Part shown: positions 16,943 to 26,820 of the stretch, piece by piece
Layout: each line of letters opens with the position of its first letter
Position numbering within the stretch: the stretch's first letter is position 1
Origin: Paludibacteraceae bacterium
GTDB taxonomy: Bacteria > Bacteroidota > Bacteroidia > Bacteroidales > Paludibacteraceae
Assembly (NCBI GenBank): GCA_017527905.1
Contig: JAFXPK010000023.1
Coordinates: forward strand, 88,724-152,723
DNA: 64,000 nucleotides
Reading direction: 5' to 3'
Translations under genes and position numbers: made by a program
The notes under the pieces: generated by a model
Seen by the model: only the letters and a program-made list of their open reading frames with translations
The model's database searches: none
What the model was told of the DNA's origin: nothing

Positions 16943-19900
16943 TCAATCGTTTTCATCCAACAAGCCTTCCCCTTTAGCAGGAGCAGACTGCTCTCCGTCC
17001 TTCCGCTCGTCCTTCTTTTCATCCGTCTTCTTGTCCTCCTTCTTATCCTCCTCGTCATCCTTCTTGAAGACACCCTTGACACTGCTCCAATAAGACTTCA
17101 TCAAGCCAGAGAACGTGTCGAAATCCTCATGGTATACGAGGCCTACGCCCTGCGTGTTGGCGGCCTGTTTGAAGTAGCTGTTGTTCGAGCGGTTGAACGC
17201 CTTCGTCCTGAAACGGCCAGACTTGGTCAGCTTATATTCGATGTCGAAGTCCACGATACTGTTCGAGATATTGGCGGCCTCATCCGCCTCGTCCCTGTAC
17301 CCGAAATTACCGTTCAGCAAGAGCCTATCGTTGAACAATTGGGTGGAGAGCGCCACGTCGAACTCACTGGAAGCGCTCGTGCCGTCGGTTGCCGTGGTGG
17401 TCGGTTTGTAGTTCAGACCGATGTTGATGTCGCGGCTCATCTTCGAGATCCAGTTGGAAAGCTGAGAAGAGAGCGTGGAGAAGCCCACAGAAGAGAGCTC
17501 CGTCGTGGTGACGCTGGAGAGCGTGGATTTGTCCATCGTGTAGAAATGGCCCAATGCGAGGAGGGAAGCCACATTACGGTTGACCGCCTCCTCCGTGTTG
17601 ATCACACTCTTCAATTTACTACGCACATCCTCGTCCGAGTTAGGCAGGTCAATGTCAAACTTAATGATAGGGCGAGAAATCGTTCCGGTCAAGTCCAGCA
17701 GGCAGTGGACAGGCGTAGGGGTGGAACGCAAGTGCGGGTCATCAATGATGTCCGTCAGGGAAGCGTTCAAACCATACTGCGCGCGGATGTCGATGAACGC
17801 ATTGTACGGGTTACCCGTCCAGCTCACCGTACTACCGCTGGTGATATCGAATTTCCTTGATATCACACTTTGGATCGTGAAGAGGTAATCACCCTTCTCT
17901 ATTTCGTAGCTACCATACATCTTGAAATCACTCTCTCCGGAATTGTAGGTCAAGCGCAAATTACCCGAACCGAACGCGCGGATCAGGTCGCCCTGCTGCG
18001 CATCCATGATCAACTGGACCTGAGCATCCGGGGTAGCCACCACCCTAGCGTCCACCGCAATTATCGTAGGCGAGGAGTTCCCCTTCTCCCGTGCCTTCCG
18101 CAAACGTTCACGCTGAGCGCGCCTCCTCTCCGTCATGGGTTTGTTCTCGTCCGTCTCCACGAAAGAGATAAAATTACACTCCTTGGTGGAGGAGGTACCC
18201 TCCACAGGAATCGTCAGCAAGGTGTTCTTCTGGGTCACGAGATCCAAATTGATATTCACCCTGTCCGAATTACCGGAGATATTCGCCCCACCCTTCACAT
18301 ATGCCTTGCCGAAGAAGGTCTCGTTGTCCTCCTCCTGCGTGTTCAAGGCAAGGAACTTGTCGCACTTCAGGTCGAACGCATACTTGAAATTACGGAACCC
18401 ATCGTGCAACAACAGGCCCGAAAGCACCGCATAATTCCCCTCCACATCGTAGACGGCCGTCTGGTTCAGACGAATCGTGTTCGGTGTCATATAGACAGTA
18501 TCAGACAACACATAGGAGGTGTTCAGGTAATCAATATCGAAGGCCATGTCACGCACATACGGAGTACCAGCCAAACCGATATGGCCGAACTTACCATACG
18601 CCTTCACGATACCGCTGACGGTACCCGTGTTGTTCGGCATCACATTGCGCAGATAATGGCGGAGGAACTTCAGATCCACATTCTTCAGGTTGCCTTCGAT
18701 ATAGAGGGAATCGTTGCCCAAGTAGACACCGCCGAACAGGTCGGAGCGGTACAACTGATCATCATACAAGGACAATAGTTTAGACTTGAAGCCGATGCAT
18801 TTCTGCCTTTCTATCCAAGCGGATTTCACGGAGAGGTCACCGATCGTGTACCCGTTGATGGTGGCGTCATAAACGTAAAGGTCTCCATTGAAATGAGGAG
18901 ACTCCATGGCGTTGAACAAGAAAACATCACCGTCAGAGACACCATCAAAAGTAATATCCTTATTATCAATGATATCACTGATATAATCCAGTTTCATGTC
19001 ACTGAAATGGACGTTGATGCTATCCCCATAAGAGGAGGAGTTTACACCATTGATGCTCAAGAACTGAGTGCCATGATTGAAATAGAAACTATCCACCTCC
19101 AAACGTTTCTTGTCTAGGCTCACCTTGCTTTTATGGATCAGCCACTCCACATCATTGAGGATGACCGACGACGGATTAATGTTGAAATCAGCGATCAAGC
19201 CCTCCCCCTTCGTGAAGTCCTTGAAATGCGCGCCGACCAGCAAGGAACCACTGTAGGTCACATCCCCCGTGTTGCTGAAGGAATATTTGAAGTCCAAGGA
19301 ATCATTAGCCGTCAAGGTATTGATCGAGAAGAAATACGGGTTGCGTCGTCCGCTGGCAGACTGGCAGGTGGTACGCATCATCGCCTTCAGCTTATCCCCC
19401 GGGTTCTCCGCCAGAAGCAACATATCGGTCAATATCTTATTACCATACTGCAACTGGTCCGACTCCACCCTCACGCGGAATTTGTTCGTGGAATCATTCA
19501 GGAAACCGCTCACCCTCGTCTCCTCCAAGATGGAAAGAGGCAGTTCATAGGCATCATTGATAGGCTCCGTGTTGTCGACGACAAAATCGAACGTGAAATC
19601 ATTGACGCGCTTCTTCTCTGGGGTAAGGCGCTCCTCCTTCACAATGGAAGGCAGATAGCGGTGCGCCAAGTTGTGGAAGCACTTGCCTATCGTGGAGAAC
19701 TGGTATTGACCGACCACGCTACCATTGATGTAGTCGGAATAGATGGTCAACCTACGCTTACCGTCCCTCACCGTGGCGGCGACACTCAGGTTATTGATGT
19801 CCAACTCTTTATTTCCATTAATGAAGACAACATTATCCAACGAAAAAGAACCCTCGATGTTATCGATGGAGTTACCCACGACATTGGTCTCCACGTCAAA

Positions 19901-21541
19901 CGACACGCTGGCATTGTCATACTTCTTGATAAGATGGGTCGCGCTCAGATTCAACTTGTCCACATGGGAGGAGAAATGGTAGATAGGCATGTCATGCTTC
20001 TTGAAATCAGCCTTACCGGAGAAGTTCACCTCCGCATTCTTGTCGCTCATGATGAGCTCACCGTCGAAGCCATCCCCGTCGAAACGACCATTCAGGCGGA
20101 TATTCTCGTAACAATAATTCTTATAAGTGATGGAGTCCACCTTACCCTCCGCATCCAGCACGAAGTTACGGTCCGACAACTTATGCAAGCCAATGCTCAG
20201 GTTCATCGACACATCCCCAATCTCAGACGAAGCTCCGAAGATATCCGCCAAATGGTAATCCTTCGCGCTAATCTCACCCACCGCCTTGTAGCTGTTCAAT
20301 TGGAAATCAGGCGATTGGAACGTTGCGGAAACATTCATGTCACCCGCCACGGAAGAAATCACGCCCTTCGCCAACAAATCCTGCAAAGAGCCCTTCAACA
20401 TACCTTGGTACGAGACCGCACCCAACGAATCCAGCGAACGGGTGAGCTGGACCTCCCTATCGATGGCGACATAAAGGATATCGGACAACTCCATCGGAGA
20501 AGAAGAAAGACGGTTGATATTCGCATCTATGTAGAAATTCTTAGGATCCGGATAGACATTCCGCAACCACGCACTACCGACGAACTTAGTGTCCGAACCA
20601 TAGGCTATACTCATGCCTTTCACTTGGATATCGTTCGGTGCCCCCTCAATCGCGCCACTGATCCTGACGTCGTCGAAAAGGATATCCAACGGCGGGTGCA
20701 GAGAAGAGAAATCGGCAGGGTGCAAGACAGACGGTGCGATGTTGACCACGCCACGAAGCCGATTCATAGGGTCATCGAACGCCTTGAAATGGTCATGGTT
20801 CACCAAGACTTGGTCTAAACGCAGATGACTCCGGGGCGTCGCCAGCACAAAGTCCTTCACATAGATACGGTCAGTGTTGATGTCAAGAACAGCCGAAATC
20901 GTATCCACGACCAAGCCAGACTTCTCCTGCATGGAGATATCGTCCACATATAGATGGACAGAATCACCCGAGAAGGAACTGACATAGATGCGGCCATTTA
21001 TATCACTCACGCTCAAATCATTAGGATTCAATTTCCCGACCACATCCTTCTTGTACGGATTCCGGTAGGAGACGTCGCATTGGGAAAAAGCGATCGATTC
21101 GATGTTCATGGACCATTGCCAAGAAAGCGAATCGTCCTCCTCCTTCGGCTTGAAAGCATCCACAAAAAACTGGAAATTAGGCACTTGCAACGAATCCATG
21201 GAGAGGTTCGCCCTCATGCCTGAAAACTGTATCGTACGAAACGAAATGGTGGAGGAGAAAAGCTTCATCAACTCGATCGTCACCTTGGCCCTATCCCAGG
21301 CGAGCATCGTATCCCCCTGCAAATCCTGCACGTAGACGTTCTGCAAAACAAAGCTGTTCGGGAAAGACCAATCGATATGGTCCATACCGATCTCGCTGCC
21401 CACCTGTCTAGAGAGACTCTGCGTCAAGGAGGATACCACCCGACGCTGGATTCTATCGTTCTGCAAGGCCGCATACGACAAGAGGAGCAACAAAGAAATC
21501 ACCCCTAAAATGGACAGCAATATGTACGTCAGCTTTTTCAT
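16943..21541 (-). CDS. tamB: TamB-family translocation/assembly module protein (DUF490)
   Basis: I place the start at 21541 (MKKLTYILLSILGVISLLLL), which gives an N-terminal membrane anchor; an upstream in-frame ATG would add 66 residues encoded by AT-rich, promoter-like DNA. The protein is then 1532 residues: one inner-membrane helix, a long periplasmic beta-rich body (lipid-groove AsmA-like repeats), and the DUF490 domain in the last third (QGDLIRAFGSGNLRLTYNSGES, GPLDLTGTISRP-like LLDLTGTISRPIIKFDIDLP). It probably bridges inner and outer membranes for phospholipid transport or barrel assembly. The tail after residue about 1490 is highly charged (DDEEDKKEDKKTDEKKDERK). A minus-strand TATCTTTG box at 21557-21564 lies close upstream. 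No TamA/BamA partner is in the window. Confidence 0.93.
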   Translation of the reverse strand: MKKLTYILLSILGVISLLLLLSYAALQNDRIQRRVVSSLTQSLSRQVGSEIGMDHIDWSFPNSFVLQNVYVQDLQGDTMLAWDRAKVTIELMKLFSSTISFRTIQFSGMRANLSMDSLQVPNFQFFVDAFKPKEEDDSLSWQWSMNIESIAFSQCDVSYRNPYKKDVVGKLNPNDLSVSDINGRIYVSSFSGDSVHLYVDDISMQEKSGLVVDTISAVLDINTDRIYVKDFVLATPRSHLRLDQVLVNHDHFKAFDDPMNRLRGVVNIAPSVLHPADFSSLHPPLDILFDDVRISGAIEGAPNDIQVKGMSIAYGSDTKFVGSAWLRNVYPDPKNFYIDANINRLSSSPMELSDILYVAIDREVQLTRSLDSLGAVSYQGMLKGSLQDLLAKGVISSVAGDMNVSATFQSPDFQLNSYKAVGEISAKDYHLADIFGASSEIGDVSMNLSIGLHKLSDRNFVLDAEGKVDSITYKNYCYENIRLNGRFDGDGFDGELIMSDKNAEVNFSGKADFKKHDMPIYHFSSHVDKLNLSATHLIKKYDNASVSFDVETNVVGNSIDNIEGSFSLDNVVFINGNKELDINNLSVAATVRDGKRRLTIYSDYINGSVVGQYQFSTIGKCFHNLAHRYLPSIVKEERLTPEKKRVNDFTFDFVVDNTEPINDAYELPLSILEETRVSGFLNDSTNKFRVRVESDQLQYGNKILTDMLLLAENPGDKLKAMMRTTCQSASGRRNPYFFSINTLTANDSLDFKYSFSNTGDVTYSGSLLVGAHFKDFTKGEGLIADFNINPSSVILNDVEWLIHKSKVSLDKKRLEVDSFYFNHGTQFLSINGVNSSSYGDSINVHFSDMKLDYISDIIDNKDITFDGVSDGDVFLFNAMESPHFNGDLYVYDATINGYTIGDLSVKSAWIERQKCIGFKSKLLSLYDDQLYRSDLFGGVYLGNDSLYIEGNLKNVDLKFLRHYLRNVMPNNTGTVSGIVKAYGKFGHIGLAGTPYVRDMAFDIDYLNTSYVLSDTVYMTPNTIRLNQTAVYDVEGNYAVLSGLLLHDGFRNFKYAFDLKCDKFLALNTQEEDNETFFGKAYVKGGANISGNSDRVNINLDLVTQKNTLLTIPVEGTSSTKECNFISFVETDENKPMTERRRAQRERLRKAREKGNSSPTIIAVDARVVATPDAQVQLIMDAQQGDLIRAFGSGNLRLTYNSGESDFKMYGSYEIEKGDYLFTIQSVISRKFDITSGSTVSWTGNPYNAFIDIRAQYGLNASLTDIIDDPHLRSTPTPVHCLLDLTGTISRPIIKFDIDLPNSDEDVRSKLKSVINTEEAVNRNVASLLALGHFYTMDKSTLSSVTTTELSSVGFSTLSSQLSNWISKMSRDINIGLNYKPTTTATDGTSASSEFDVALSTQLFNDRLLLNGNFGYRDEADEAANISNSIVDFDIEYKLTKSGRFRTKAFNRSNNSYFKQAANTQGVGLVYHEDFDTFSGLMKSYWSSVKGVFKKDDEEDKKEDKKTDEKKDERKDGEQSAPAKGEGLLDEND

Positions 21542-21756
21542 GCCAATATAATCGTACAAAGATAGCACATATACACGATTTATAACGAAAAACAACACGC
21601 CTATAGCGTTAAAATAACTATAAAAAAAACATAAAATCGTTAATACATGGGCAAAAGAGCGAGAAGAGGACACCTTAGAAAAATTAATTTCCTTTTTTGA
21701 GAAAAAAAGAGTAATTTCGCGACTATTAAAAAACGACATAATAAACAGTAAGAAAA

Positions 21757-21984
21757 ATGGCTAAAATCAAAGGAGCTGTTGTGGTTAACAAAGACAGATG
21801 CAAGGGATGCCAATTGTGCGTGGTCGCTTGCCCTGCCAACGTGTTGGCGATGTCCAAACAAGTTAACGCGAAAGGTTACAATTACGCCATCATGGCTAAT
21901 GAGGACGCATGCGTAGGCTGCGCAAGTTGTGGAATCGTATGTCCGGATGGATGTATTTCAGTGTACAAAACAAAAATAGATTAA
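21757..21984 (+). CDS. korD: 2-oxoacid:ferredoxin oxidoreductase, ferredoxin-like delta subunit
   Basis: 75-residue 2[4Fe-4S] protein that passes electrons from the oxidoreductase core to ferredoxin. First cluster Cys15, 18, 21, 25 (CKGCQLCVVACP); second Cys52, 55, 58, 62 (CVGCASCGIVCP). First gene of a four-gene operon; 7 bp separate it from the alpha subunit. TAATTTCG at 21712-21719 is a plausible -7 box, without an obvious -33 element. In related genomes the cluster is called either Kor (2-oxoglutarate) or Vor (branched-chain 2-oxoacids); this subunit alone cannot decide. Confidence 0.93.
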   Translation: MAKIKGAVVVNKDRCKGCQLCVVACPANVLAMSKQVNAKGYNYAIMANEDACVGCASCGIVCPDGCISVYKTKID

Positions 21985-21991
21985 TATAGAG

Positions 21992-23071
21992 ATGAGTGAA
22001 GAAGTAAGATTAATGAAAGGTAACGAGGCGATCGCACACGCCGCGATCCGTTGCGGATGCGATGGTTACTTCGGTTACCCCATCACTCCTCAATCCGAGG
22101 TTATGGAGACCCTCATGGAGGTGGAGCCTTGGAAAGAGACAGGTATGGTAGTGCTACAAGCAGAAAGTGAAGTCTCTTCCATCAACATGGTGTATGGTGG
22201 AGCCGCCACAGGTAAAAAAGTCATGACATCCTCTTCCAGCCCGGGTGTTTCCCTGATGCAGGAGGGTATCTCTTACTTGGCGGGCGCCGAGTTGCCTGCC
22301 TTGATCGTCAACGTGATGCGTGGCGGACCGGGTTTGGGTACGATCCAGCCTAGCCAGTCGGACTACTTCCAGACCACCAAGGGCGGTGGACATGGAGACT
22401 ATCGTCTGATCGCTTTGGCCCCTGCTTCCGTACAGGAGATGGCGGACTTCGTGGGATTGGCCTTCGATTTGGCCTTCAAATACAGAAACCCTGCGATCAT
22501 CTTGGCGGACGGTGTCATCGGCCAGATGATGGAGAAGGTGGTTTTGCCTGACTACAAGCCAAGAAGAACCGACGAAGAGGTTGAGAAACAATGTCCTTGG
22601 GCGGCTACCGGAAGGAAGATGTCCCGCAAGAACAACATCATCACTTCCCTGGAGTTGAAGCCAGAGGTGATGGAGCAGAACAACCTCCGCTTCCAAGCTA
22701 AATACAAGACAATCGAGGAGAACGAGGTACGCTACGAGGAGATCCTCTGCGACGACGCGGAGTACTTGTTGGTGGCTTTCGGATGCTCCGCCCGCATCTG
22801 CCAAAAGGCATGCGAGATGGCGCGCGCCGAGGGAATCAAGCTGGGACTCCTCCGCCCGATCACCCTGTGGCCTTTCCCTACCAAGGTCATCGCGCAATAC
22901 GCCAACAAGGTGAAAGCCATGTTGTCCGTAGAGTTGAACGCAGGCCAAATGGTCGAGGATGTTCGCTTGGCTGTCAACGGAAAGGTTCCTGTTGAGCATT
23001 ATGGACGCTTGGGCGGTATCGTCTTCACCCCAGACGAGATCGTGAACGCAGTGAAGACTAAATTGATGTAA
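21992..23071 (+). CDS. korA: 2-oxoacid:ferredoxin oxidoreductase alpha subunit (KorA/VorB type)
   Basis: 359 residues. Pyrimidine-binding domain of the CoA-dependent oxidoreductase, beginning MKGNEAIAHAAIRCGCDGYFGYPITPQSEV, with the conserved GGAATGKKVMTSSSSPGVSLMQEG and GPGLGTIQPSQSDY stretches, followed by a C-terminal domain II (LLRPITLWPFPTKVI). It oxidises a 2-oxoacid to acyl-CoA and CO2 together with the beta subunit that carries thiamine diphosphate. Bacteroides homologues are often named VorB (3-methyl-2-oxobutanoate), others KorA; substrate is therefore open. The gene is 7 bp after korD and 21 bp before the beta subunit. Confidence 0.92.
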   Translation: MSEEVRLMKGNEAIAHAAIRCGCDGYFGYPITPQSEVMETLMEVEPWKETGMVVLQAESEVSSINMVYGGAATGKKVMTSSSSPGVSLMQEGISYLAGAELPALIVNVMRGGPGLGTIQPSQSDYFQTTKGGGHGDYRLIALAPASVQEMADFVGLAFDLAFKYRNPAIILADGVIGQMMEKVVLPDYKPRRTDEEVEKQCPWAATGRKMSRKNNIITSLELKPEVMEQNNLRFQAKYKTIEENEVRYEEILCDDAEYLLVAFGCSARICQKACEMARAEGIKLGLLRPITLWPFPTKVIAQYANKVKAMLSVELNAGQMVEDVRLAVNGKVPVEHYGRLGGIVFTPDEIVNAVKTKLM

Positions 23072-23092
23072 TTCACTTAATCGAAAAAGAAA

Positions 23093-23869
23093 ATGGCTTT
23101 AGAAGATATCATAAAACCCGAGAATCTGGTTTACAAGAAACCGGATATCATGAACGACAACCCAATGCACTACTGTCCGGGTTGTAGCCACGGTGTCGTT
23201 CACAAGCTGATCGCCGAGGTTATCGAGGAGATGGGCTTAGTAGAGGACACGATCGGTGTCACCCCTGTGGGATGCGCGGTTTTCGCCTACAACTACATCG
23301 ACATCGACTGGGAAGAGGCTGCGCACGGCCGCGCGCCTGCCTTGGCAACGGCCATCAAGCGCCTTCGCCCGAACAAACTGGTCTTCACCTACCAGGGTGA
23401 CGGTGACCTTGCCGCCATCGGTACGGCTGAGACCATCCACGCCTGCAACCGTGGCGAGAGCATCGCTATCATCTTCATCAACAACGGTATCTACGGTATG
23501 ACGGGTGGTCAGATGGCCCCTACGACCATCGAAGGCATGAAGACCGCCACCTGCCCTTACGGACGTGACGTGAAATTGAATGGTTATCCGCTAAAGATCA
23601 CCAACCAACTGAAAGACTTGGAAGGTACCCGCTACGTGACCCGCCAAAGCGTGCAAACCGCTGCGGCTGTCCGCAAGACCAAGAAGGCCATCAGAAAGGC
23701 TTTCGAGAACTGCATGGACGGTAAGGGCGGCGCTAACGTCGTGGAGGTGGTTTCCACTTGCTCATCGGGTTGGAAACTCACCCCTGAGAAGGCTAACAAG
23801 TGGATGGAGGAGAACATGTTCCCTCAATACCCGCTCGGTGACTTAATTGACAAAGACGCTAACCAATAA
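23093..23869 (+). CDS. korB: 2-oxoacid:ferredoxin oxidoreductase beta subunit, thiamine diphosphate-binding
   Basis: 258 residues. Carries the thiamine diphosphate site: YCPGCSHGVVHKLIAE near the start and the GDGDLAAIG...NNGIYGMTGGQMAPTT motif that binds Mg2+ and the pyrophosphate. Cys-containing CPGC and CSSGW segments are usual in this subunit. Works with the alpha, gamma and delta subunits in the cytoplasm to feed low-potential electrons to ferredoxin during anaerobic growth or, reversed, for reductive carboxylation. Third gene of the operon, 11 bp before the gamma subunit. Annotated in related genomes as 2-oxoglutarate oxidoreductase or as VorA; the exact 2-oxoacid is inferred only. Confidence 0.93.
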   Translation: MALEDIIKPENLVYKKPDIMNDNPMHYCPGCSHGVVHKLIAEVIEEMGLVEDTIGVTPVGCAVFAYNYIDIDWEEAAHGRAPALATAIKRLRPNKLVFTYQGDGDLAAIGTAETIHACNRGESIAIIFINNGIYGMTGGQMAPTTIEGMKTATCPYGRDVKLNGYPLKITNQLKDLEGTRYVTRQSVQTAAAVRKTKKAIRKAFENCMDGKGGANVVEVVSTCSSGWKLTPEKANKWMEENMFPQYPLGDLIDKDANQ

Positions 23870-23880
23870 AATCAGAAGAA

Positions 23881-24417
23881 ATGAAAGAGGAAATTATCAT
23901 AGCTGGATTCGGAGGACAAGGCGTTCTCTCCATGGGTAAGATTCTTGCCTACTCTGGTTTGATGCAGGGCAAAGAGGTGACTTGGATGCCTGCCTACGGT
24001 CCGGAACAACGCGGTGGTACCGCTAACGTGACCGTCATCCTGAGCGATGAGAAGATTAGCTCTCCTATCCTAAACTCCTACGATACGGCCATCATCCTAA
24101 ACCAACAGTCATTGGATAAGTTCGAGAAGACCGTTAAACCGGGCGGAACATTGATCTATGATCCTTACGGTATCACGACGGAACCGACGAGAACGGATAT
24201 CAATATCCACAAGATCAACGCGATGGACGCCTGCATCGAAATGAATGCGGCTAAGTCCTTCAACATGATCCTCCTCGGCGGATTCTTGAAAATCAGACCT
24301 ATCGTTGAACTCGAAAACGTTCTCAAGGGTCTGAAGAAGACACTCCCTGAACGTCACCACCACCTCATTCCGATGAACGAGGCCGCCTTGAAGAAGGGCA
24401 TGGAGATCATTAAGTAA
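23881..24417 (+). CDS. korC: 2-oxoacid:ferredoxin oxidoreductase gamma subunit
   Basis: 178 residues, the POR gamma-type domain that contributes to CoA binding. Typical opening IIIAGFGGQGVLSMGKILAYSG, then GPEQRGGTANVTVILSD and the ILLGGFLKIRPIVEL segment. Length is standard. Last gene of the korDABC order (delta, alpha, beta, gamma); a strong terminator lies 17 bp after the stop, so the operon is complete in itself. Confidence 0.94.
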   Translation: MKEEIIIAGFGGQGVLSMGKILAYSGLMQGKEVTWMPAYGPEQRGGTANVTVILSDEKISSPILNSYDTAIILNQQSLDKFEKTVKPGGTLIYDPYGITTEPTRTDINIHKINAMDACIEMNAAKSFNMILLGGFLKIRPIVELENVLKGLKKTLPERHHHLIPMNEAALKKGMEIIK

Positions 24418-24434
24418 ATTATTCTTTTTTTCAT

Positions 24435-24474
24435 AAGGGGATGTCGTCGGAAGAAGACATCCCCTTTCTCTTTC
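24435..24474 (+). terminator. Rho-independent terminator of kor operon
   Basis: AAGGGGATGTC (24435-24445) and GACATCCCCTT (24456-24466), 11-bp perfect stem, 10-nt loop, followed by TCTCTTTCTC. Confidence 0.88.
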
Positions 24475-24503
24475 TCCTAAACGACAAAAGCCACACAATA
24501 TCC

Positions 24504-25346
24504 ATGATCGCCACACCACAGATAATCAACGGAGACCACCTGAATTTCAAGCAAGCTTGGAAAGCCATCCGTATGATTTCCTATTATCAATCGAAAAAGA
24601 CATGGATCATCAAAACCGCCTACACATACGGACTCATCTTGGCCATCGCAGGAATCATCTGCATGGCCATGCTGATTGCCATAAAACTCACCGACCCTAA
24701 CTGGGAATCTTCTTGGCCTGTCACCATCCTCGGTGGCTTTTTTTGCCCGGCAATGTGGCTTTACCCTTTCGTCCTGATCGTCACCTACATTCAATCGTTC
24801 ATATATGCTGGTAAACTGAGGAAAATACATGCGGATTTCATGCAAAGATGGTTCAAGGACAACAAAATAGTGGTGCCGACTACCCCTCTCAACTGCATAG
24901 TCAAAATAGACAATGGCTGGGATCTTGAAGTGGCTGTCACAACGGACAAATGTATGCTCAACCAGGAAGAGATGGCGGAATTCAAGTCCCGCAAGTTTAT
25001 CGTGGTGGCTTTATATCTTGAACCTCCAACCGATCTAGCCCAAATAGAGTCGGAATGGGAGGATTTTTGCCAAGGAAAAGCCAGCTGTCGAAATCTACAC
25101 TTCAAAAAAGATCTGGCATACATCATTTTTCCTTCCGACAAACCCGAAGAGGAGAACCTTCCGGAATCCCTCCAACAAATGGAATACCTGGTACAACGTT
25201 TCCATCTGACACCCCACACAATCCTACGCATCAGACCTGCGGAAGAGGATTCCCATGAGGAAAAAGATTCCTCAGACCCCTATGACGATGCGACGGAAAG
25301 GGAACCATCCGAAGAACAGCTAGACAACAATCTTGCAAATGAATAA
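24504..25346 (+). CDS. Hypothetical membrane protein with two helices
   Basis: 280 residues from the ATG at 24504 (MIATPQIINGDHLNF). An in-frame ATG at 24441 lies inside the kor terminator hairpin, so I reject it. Two strong hydrophobic segments near residues 41-62 (TYGLILAIAGIICMAMLIAI) and 75-100 (ILGGFFCPAMWLYPFVLIVT) make a helical hairpin with short N-terminus inside. A soluble C-terminal domain of about 170 residues follows, ending in a very acidic tail (EEDSHEEKDSSDPYDD). Layout recalls bacterial YcxB-like small membrane proteins but I cannot support a family. No neighbour gives a function. Confidence 0.75.
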   Translation: MIATPQIINGDHLNFKQAWKAIRMISYYQSKKTWIIKTAYTYGLILAIAGIICMAMLIAIKLTDPNWESSWPVTILGGFFCPAMWLYPFVLIVTYIQSFIYAGKLRKIHADFMQRWFKDNKIVVPTTPLNCIVKIDNGWDLEVAVTTDKCMLNQEEMAEFKSRKFIVVALYLEPPTDLAQIESEWEDFCQGKASCRNLHFKKDLAYIIFPSDKPEEENLPESLQQMEYLVQRFHLTPHTILRIRPAEEDSHEEKDSSDPYDDATEREPSEEQLDNNLANE

Positions 25347-25601
25347 AATTCAACAATTTAGTACAAACCAACAAACTACGACCACCTTAGCGTCCACCTC
25401 AAAAAACTCCTTTCAAAACGGATCCTCAATCCGCAAATCAATCGTTTTTATCAATGGATAATATAGAATAAAATCGTAAATAACGATAGATTATTTGTGT
25501 TTAGCACCCTAAATTTGTCACATCAAACAAAAGGGAAGACAAGCGGTCGGACTTACATTGGTTGTGAATTTATATATACTATTAACTAAAATTTGGGGAT
25601 T

Positions 25602-25877
25602 ATGAGAAAAGTAGTTTTAACAATAATTCTGTCAGTGGCATACCTAAGTTCGTATGCGTTCGACATAAAGTGTATGAGTGTGGACTTCGAGAAGAAGGAG
25701 TTGAAACACAACGGTTGCATCTATGAATTGGTGGAGGTGAAGAACAGGCAAAGAAGCTCCTGGAGAGAGGTGACCTACCTCTGCATCGACAACAAACTAC
25801 ATGCGGTGGCATTCCGTCTCTTCGTCACCGACGGCGGGGATTTCGTGAGGCTACAGAAATATACGTCTAAAAAGTGA
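25602..25877 (+). CDS. Small secreted protein, function unknown
   Basis: 91 residues from the ATG at 25602; a TTG further upstream in frame is not needed. Residues 1-20 are a signal peptide (MRKVVLTIILSVAYLSSYAF). The mature part begins DIKCMSVDF and is short and basic, with one Cys near its start and another in THLYLCIDN-like YLCIDNKLHAV. TAAATTTG at 25510-25517 upstream matches the Bacteroidetes -7 box but without a well-spaced -33 element. No known family recognised. Ends before a strong terminator at 25959. Confidence 0.7.
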   Translation: MRKVVLTIILSVAYLSSYAFDIKCMSVDFEKKELKHNGCIYELVEVKNRQRSSWREVTYLCIDNKLHAVAFRLFVTDGGDFVRLQKYTSKK

Positions 25878-25958
25878 TTGACTGAGTAAATGAGTAAATA
25901 ATTGAGTAACTGGATGATTAACTGATTGTTTTGCGTTTGTATTCGTTTCCATTTTTCA

Positions 25959-26000
25959 ATGCCAGGATCGTGTTCCATAACCGGTCCTGGCATATTTTTT
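25959..26000 (+). terminator. Rho-independent terminator
   Basis: ATGCCAGGA (25959-25967) and TCCTGGCAT (25985-25993), 9-bp stem with 17-nt loop, followed by ATTTTTT. Precedes the convergent DUF2461 gene. Confidence 0.9.
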
Positions 26001-26016
26001 AGCGCATCGCAAGGTC

Positions 26017-26712
26017 TTAATCCTCCTCACTCACATAATCGATCACCTGATTCAGGTACTCCACGAAGGGTTTGTTGCGGCGGAAGAGCGTCAGCACATG
26101 CTGGAGGAGCTCCTCTTGGTCCGACACCTCCTCCTCGGACATGAATTTAGACAAGCAATAGACCTTCAGCCTAGCATAATCAGGGTATTTACACTCGGAG
26201 AACTCCTTCGGCAGTTTCTTCAACGAGCCCTCGCTATCGAGTGTGAAACCATCCTTCTCGCCTGTCCGCACAAAAGAGGCGAACTTCTCAGGCTCGTCCA
26301 TCAAGTCTTCCCGCACGATCTCCACCACCCTCTTGTCGTAGCAGTAATGACCGATCGCCACCATATTCGCGTCCGGGTAGGAGTCACCACCCACGGAGAG
26401 GTGGAAATAGTAACCCGCCCTACCCGACTTCTTGCCACCGGGGGCGATGAAGACCCCGAAATGCGTTTTGTAAGGCGATTTATCCGCCGAAAAGCGGATG
26501 TCCCGGTTAATGCGGTAGGTGCAGTCCTTCAGCTCCAGACCCGCCACGCTCTCGTCAAACCGGCCCGTCTCCTCTATCAGCCGACGGGCGAACTGGCTAA
26601 AGGAATCCTTCGCCTCCTCATACTCCCTCCGATGGGCATGGAACCACTCTGTATTGTTATTCTCCCGCAATGTGCGCAGGAACGCGATCACTTTCTTCAT
26701 ATCAACGTTCAT
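26017..26712 (-). CDS. DUF2461 domain protein
   Basis: 231 residues, cytoplasmic. The whole protein is one DUF2461 domain: FLRTLRENNNTEWFHAHRREYEEAK at the start, RINRDIRFSADKSPYKTHFGVFIAPGGKKSG in the middle and YKTHFGVFIAPGG followed by YYFHLSVGGDSYPDANMVAIGHY. The family is widespread in bacteria and has no proven activity. Two starts are possible (MNVDMKKVI or MKKVIAF four residues later); the outer one is kept. A CGAAATTA (minus TAATTTCG) box at 26728-26735 may be its -7 element. Confidence 0.92.
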   Translation of the reverse strand: MNVDMKKVIAFLRTLRENNNTEWFHAHRREYEEAKDSFSQFARRLIEETGRFDESVAGLELKDCTYRINRDIRFSADKSPYKTHFGVFIAPGGKKSGRAGYYFHLSVGGDSYPDANMVAIGHYCYDKRVVEIVREDLMDEPEKFASFVRTGEKDGFTLDSEGSLKKLPKEFSECKYPDYARLKVYCLSKFMSEEEVSDQEELLQHVLTLFRRNKPFVEYLNQVIDYVSEED

Positions 26713-26820
26713 TTATCGTTACAACCACGAAATTACAAAAAAGAAAGACAAAAAACGAATTAGCGATTAAATCCGCACAGTCCCAATGCCCGGGATGCAA
26801 AAACATGCCGCATTTCAGTT

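Noticed and set aside
21542..21739. 66-residue N-terminal extension of TamB
   Set aside because: The extension is AT-rich, overlaps a likely promoter box and precedes a proper membrane-anchor start at 21541.
24441..24503. Upstream start of the two-helix membrane protein
   Set aside because: The ATG lies inside the kor terminator hairpin; the ATG at 24504 fits better.
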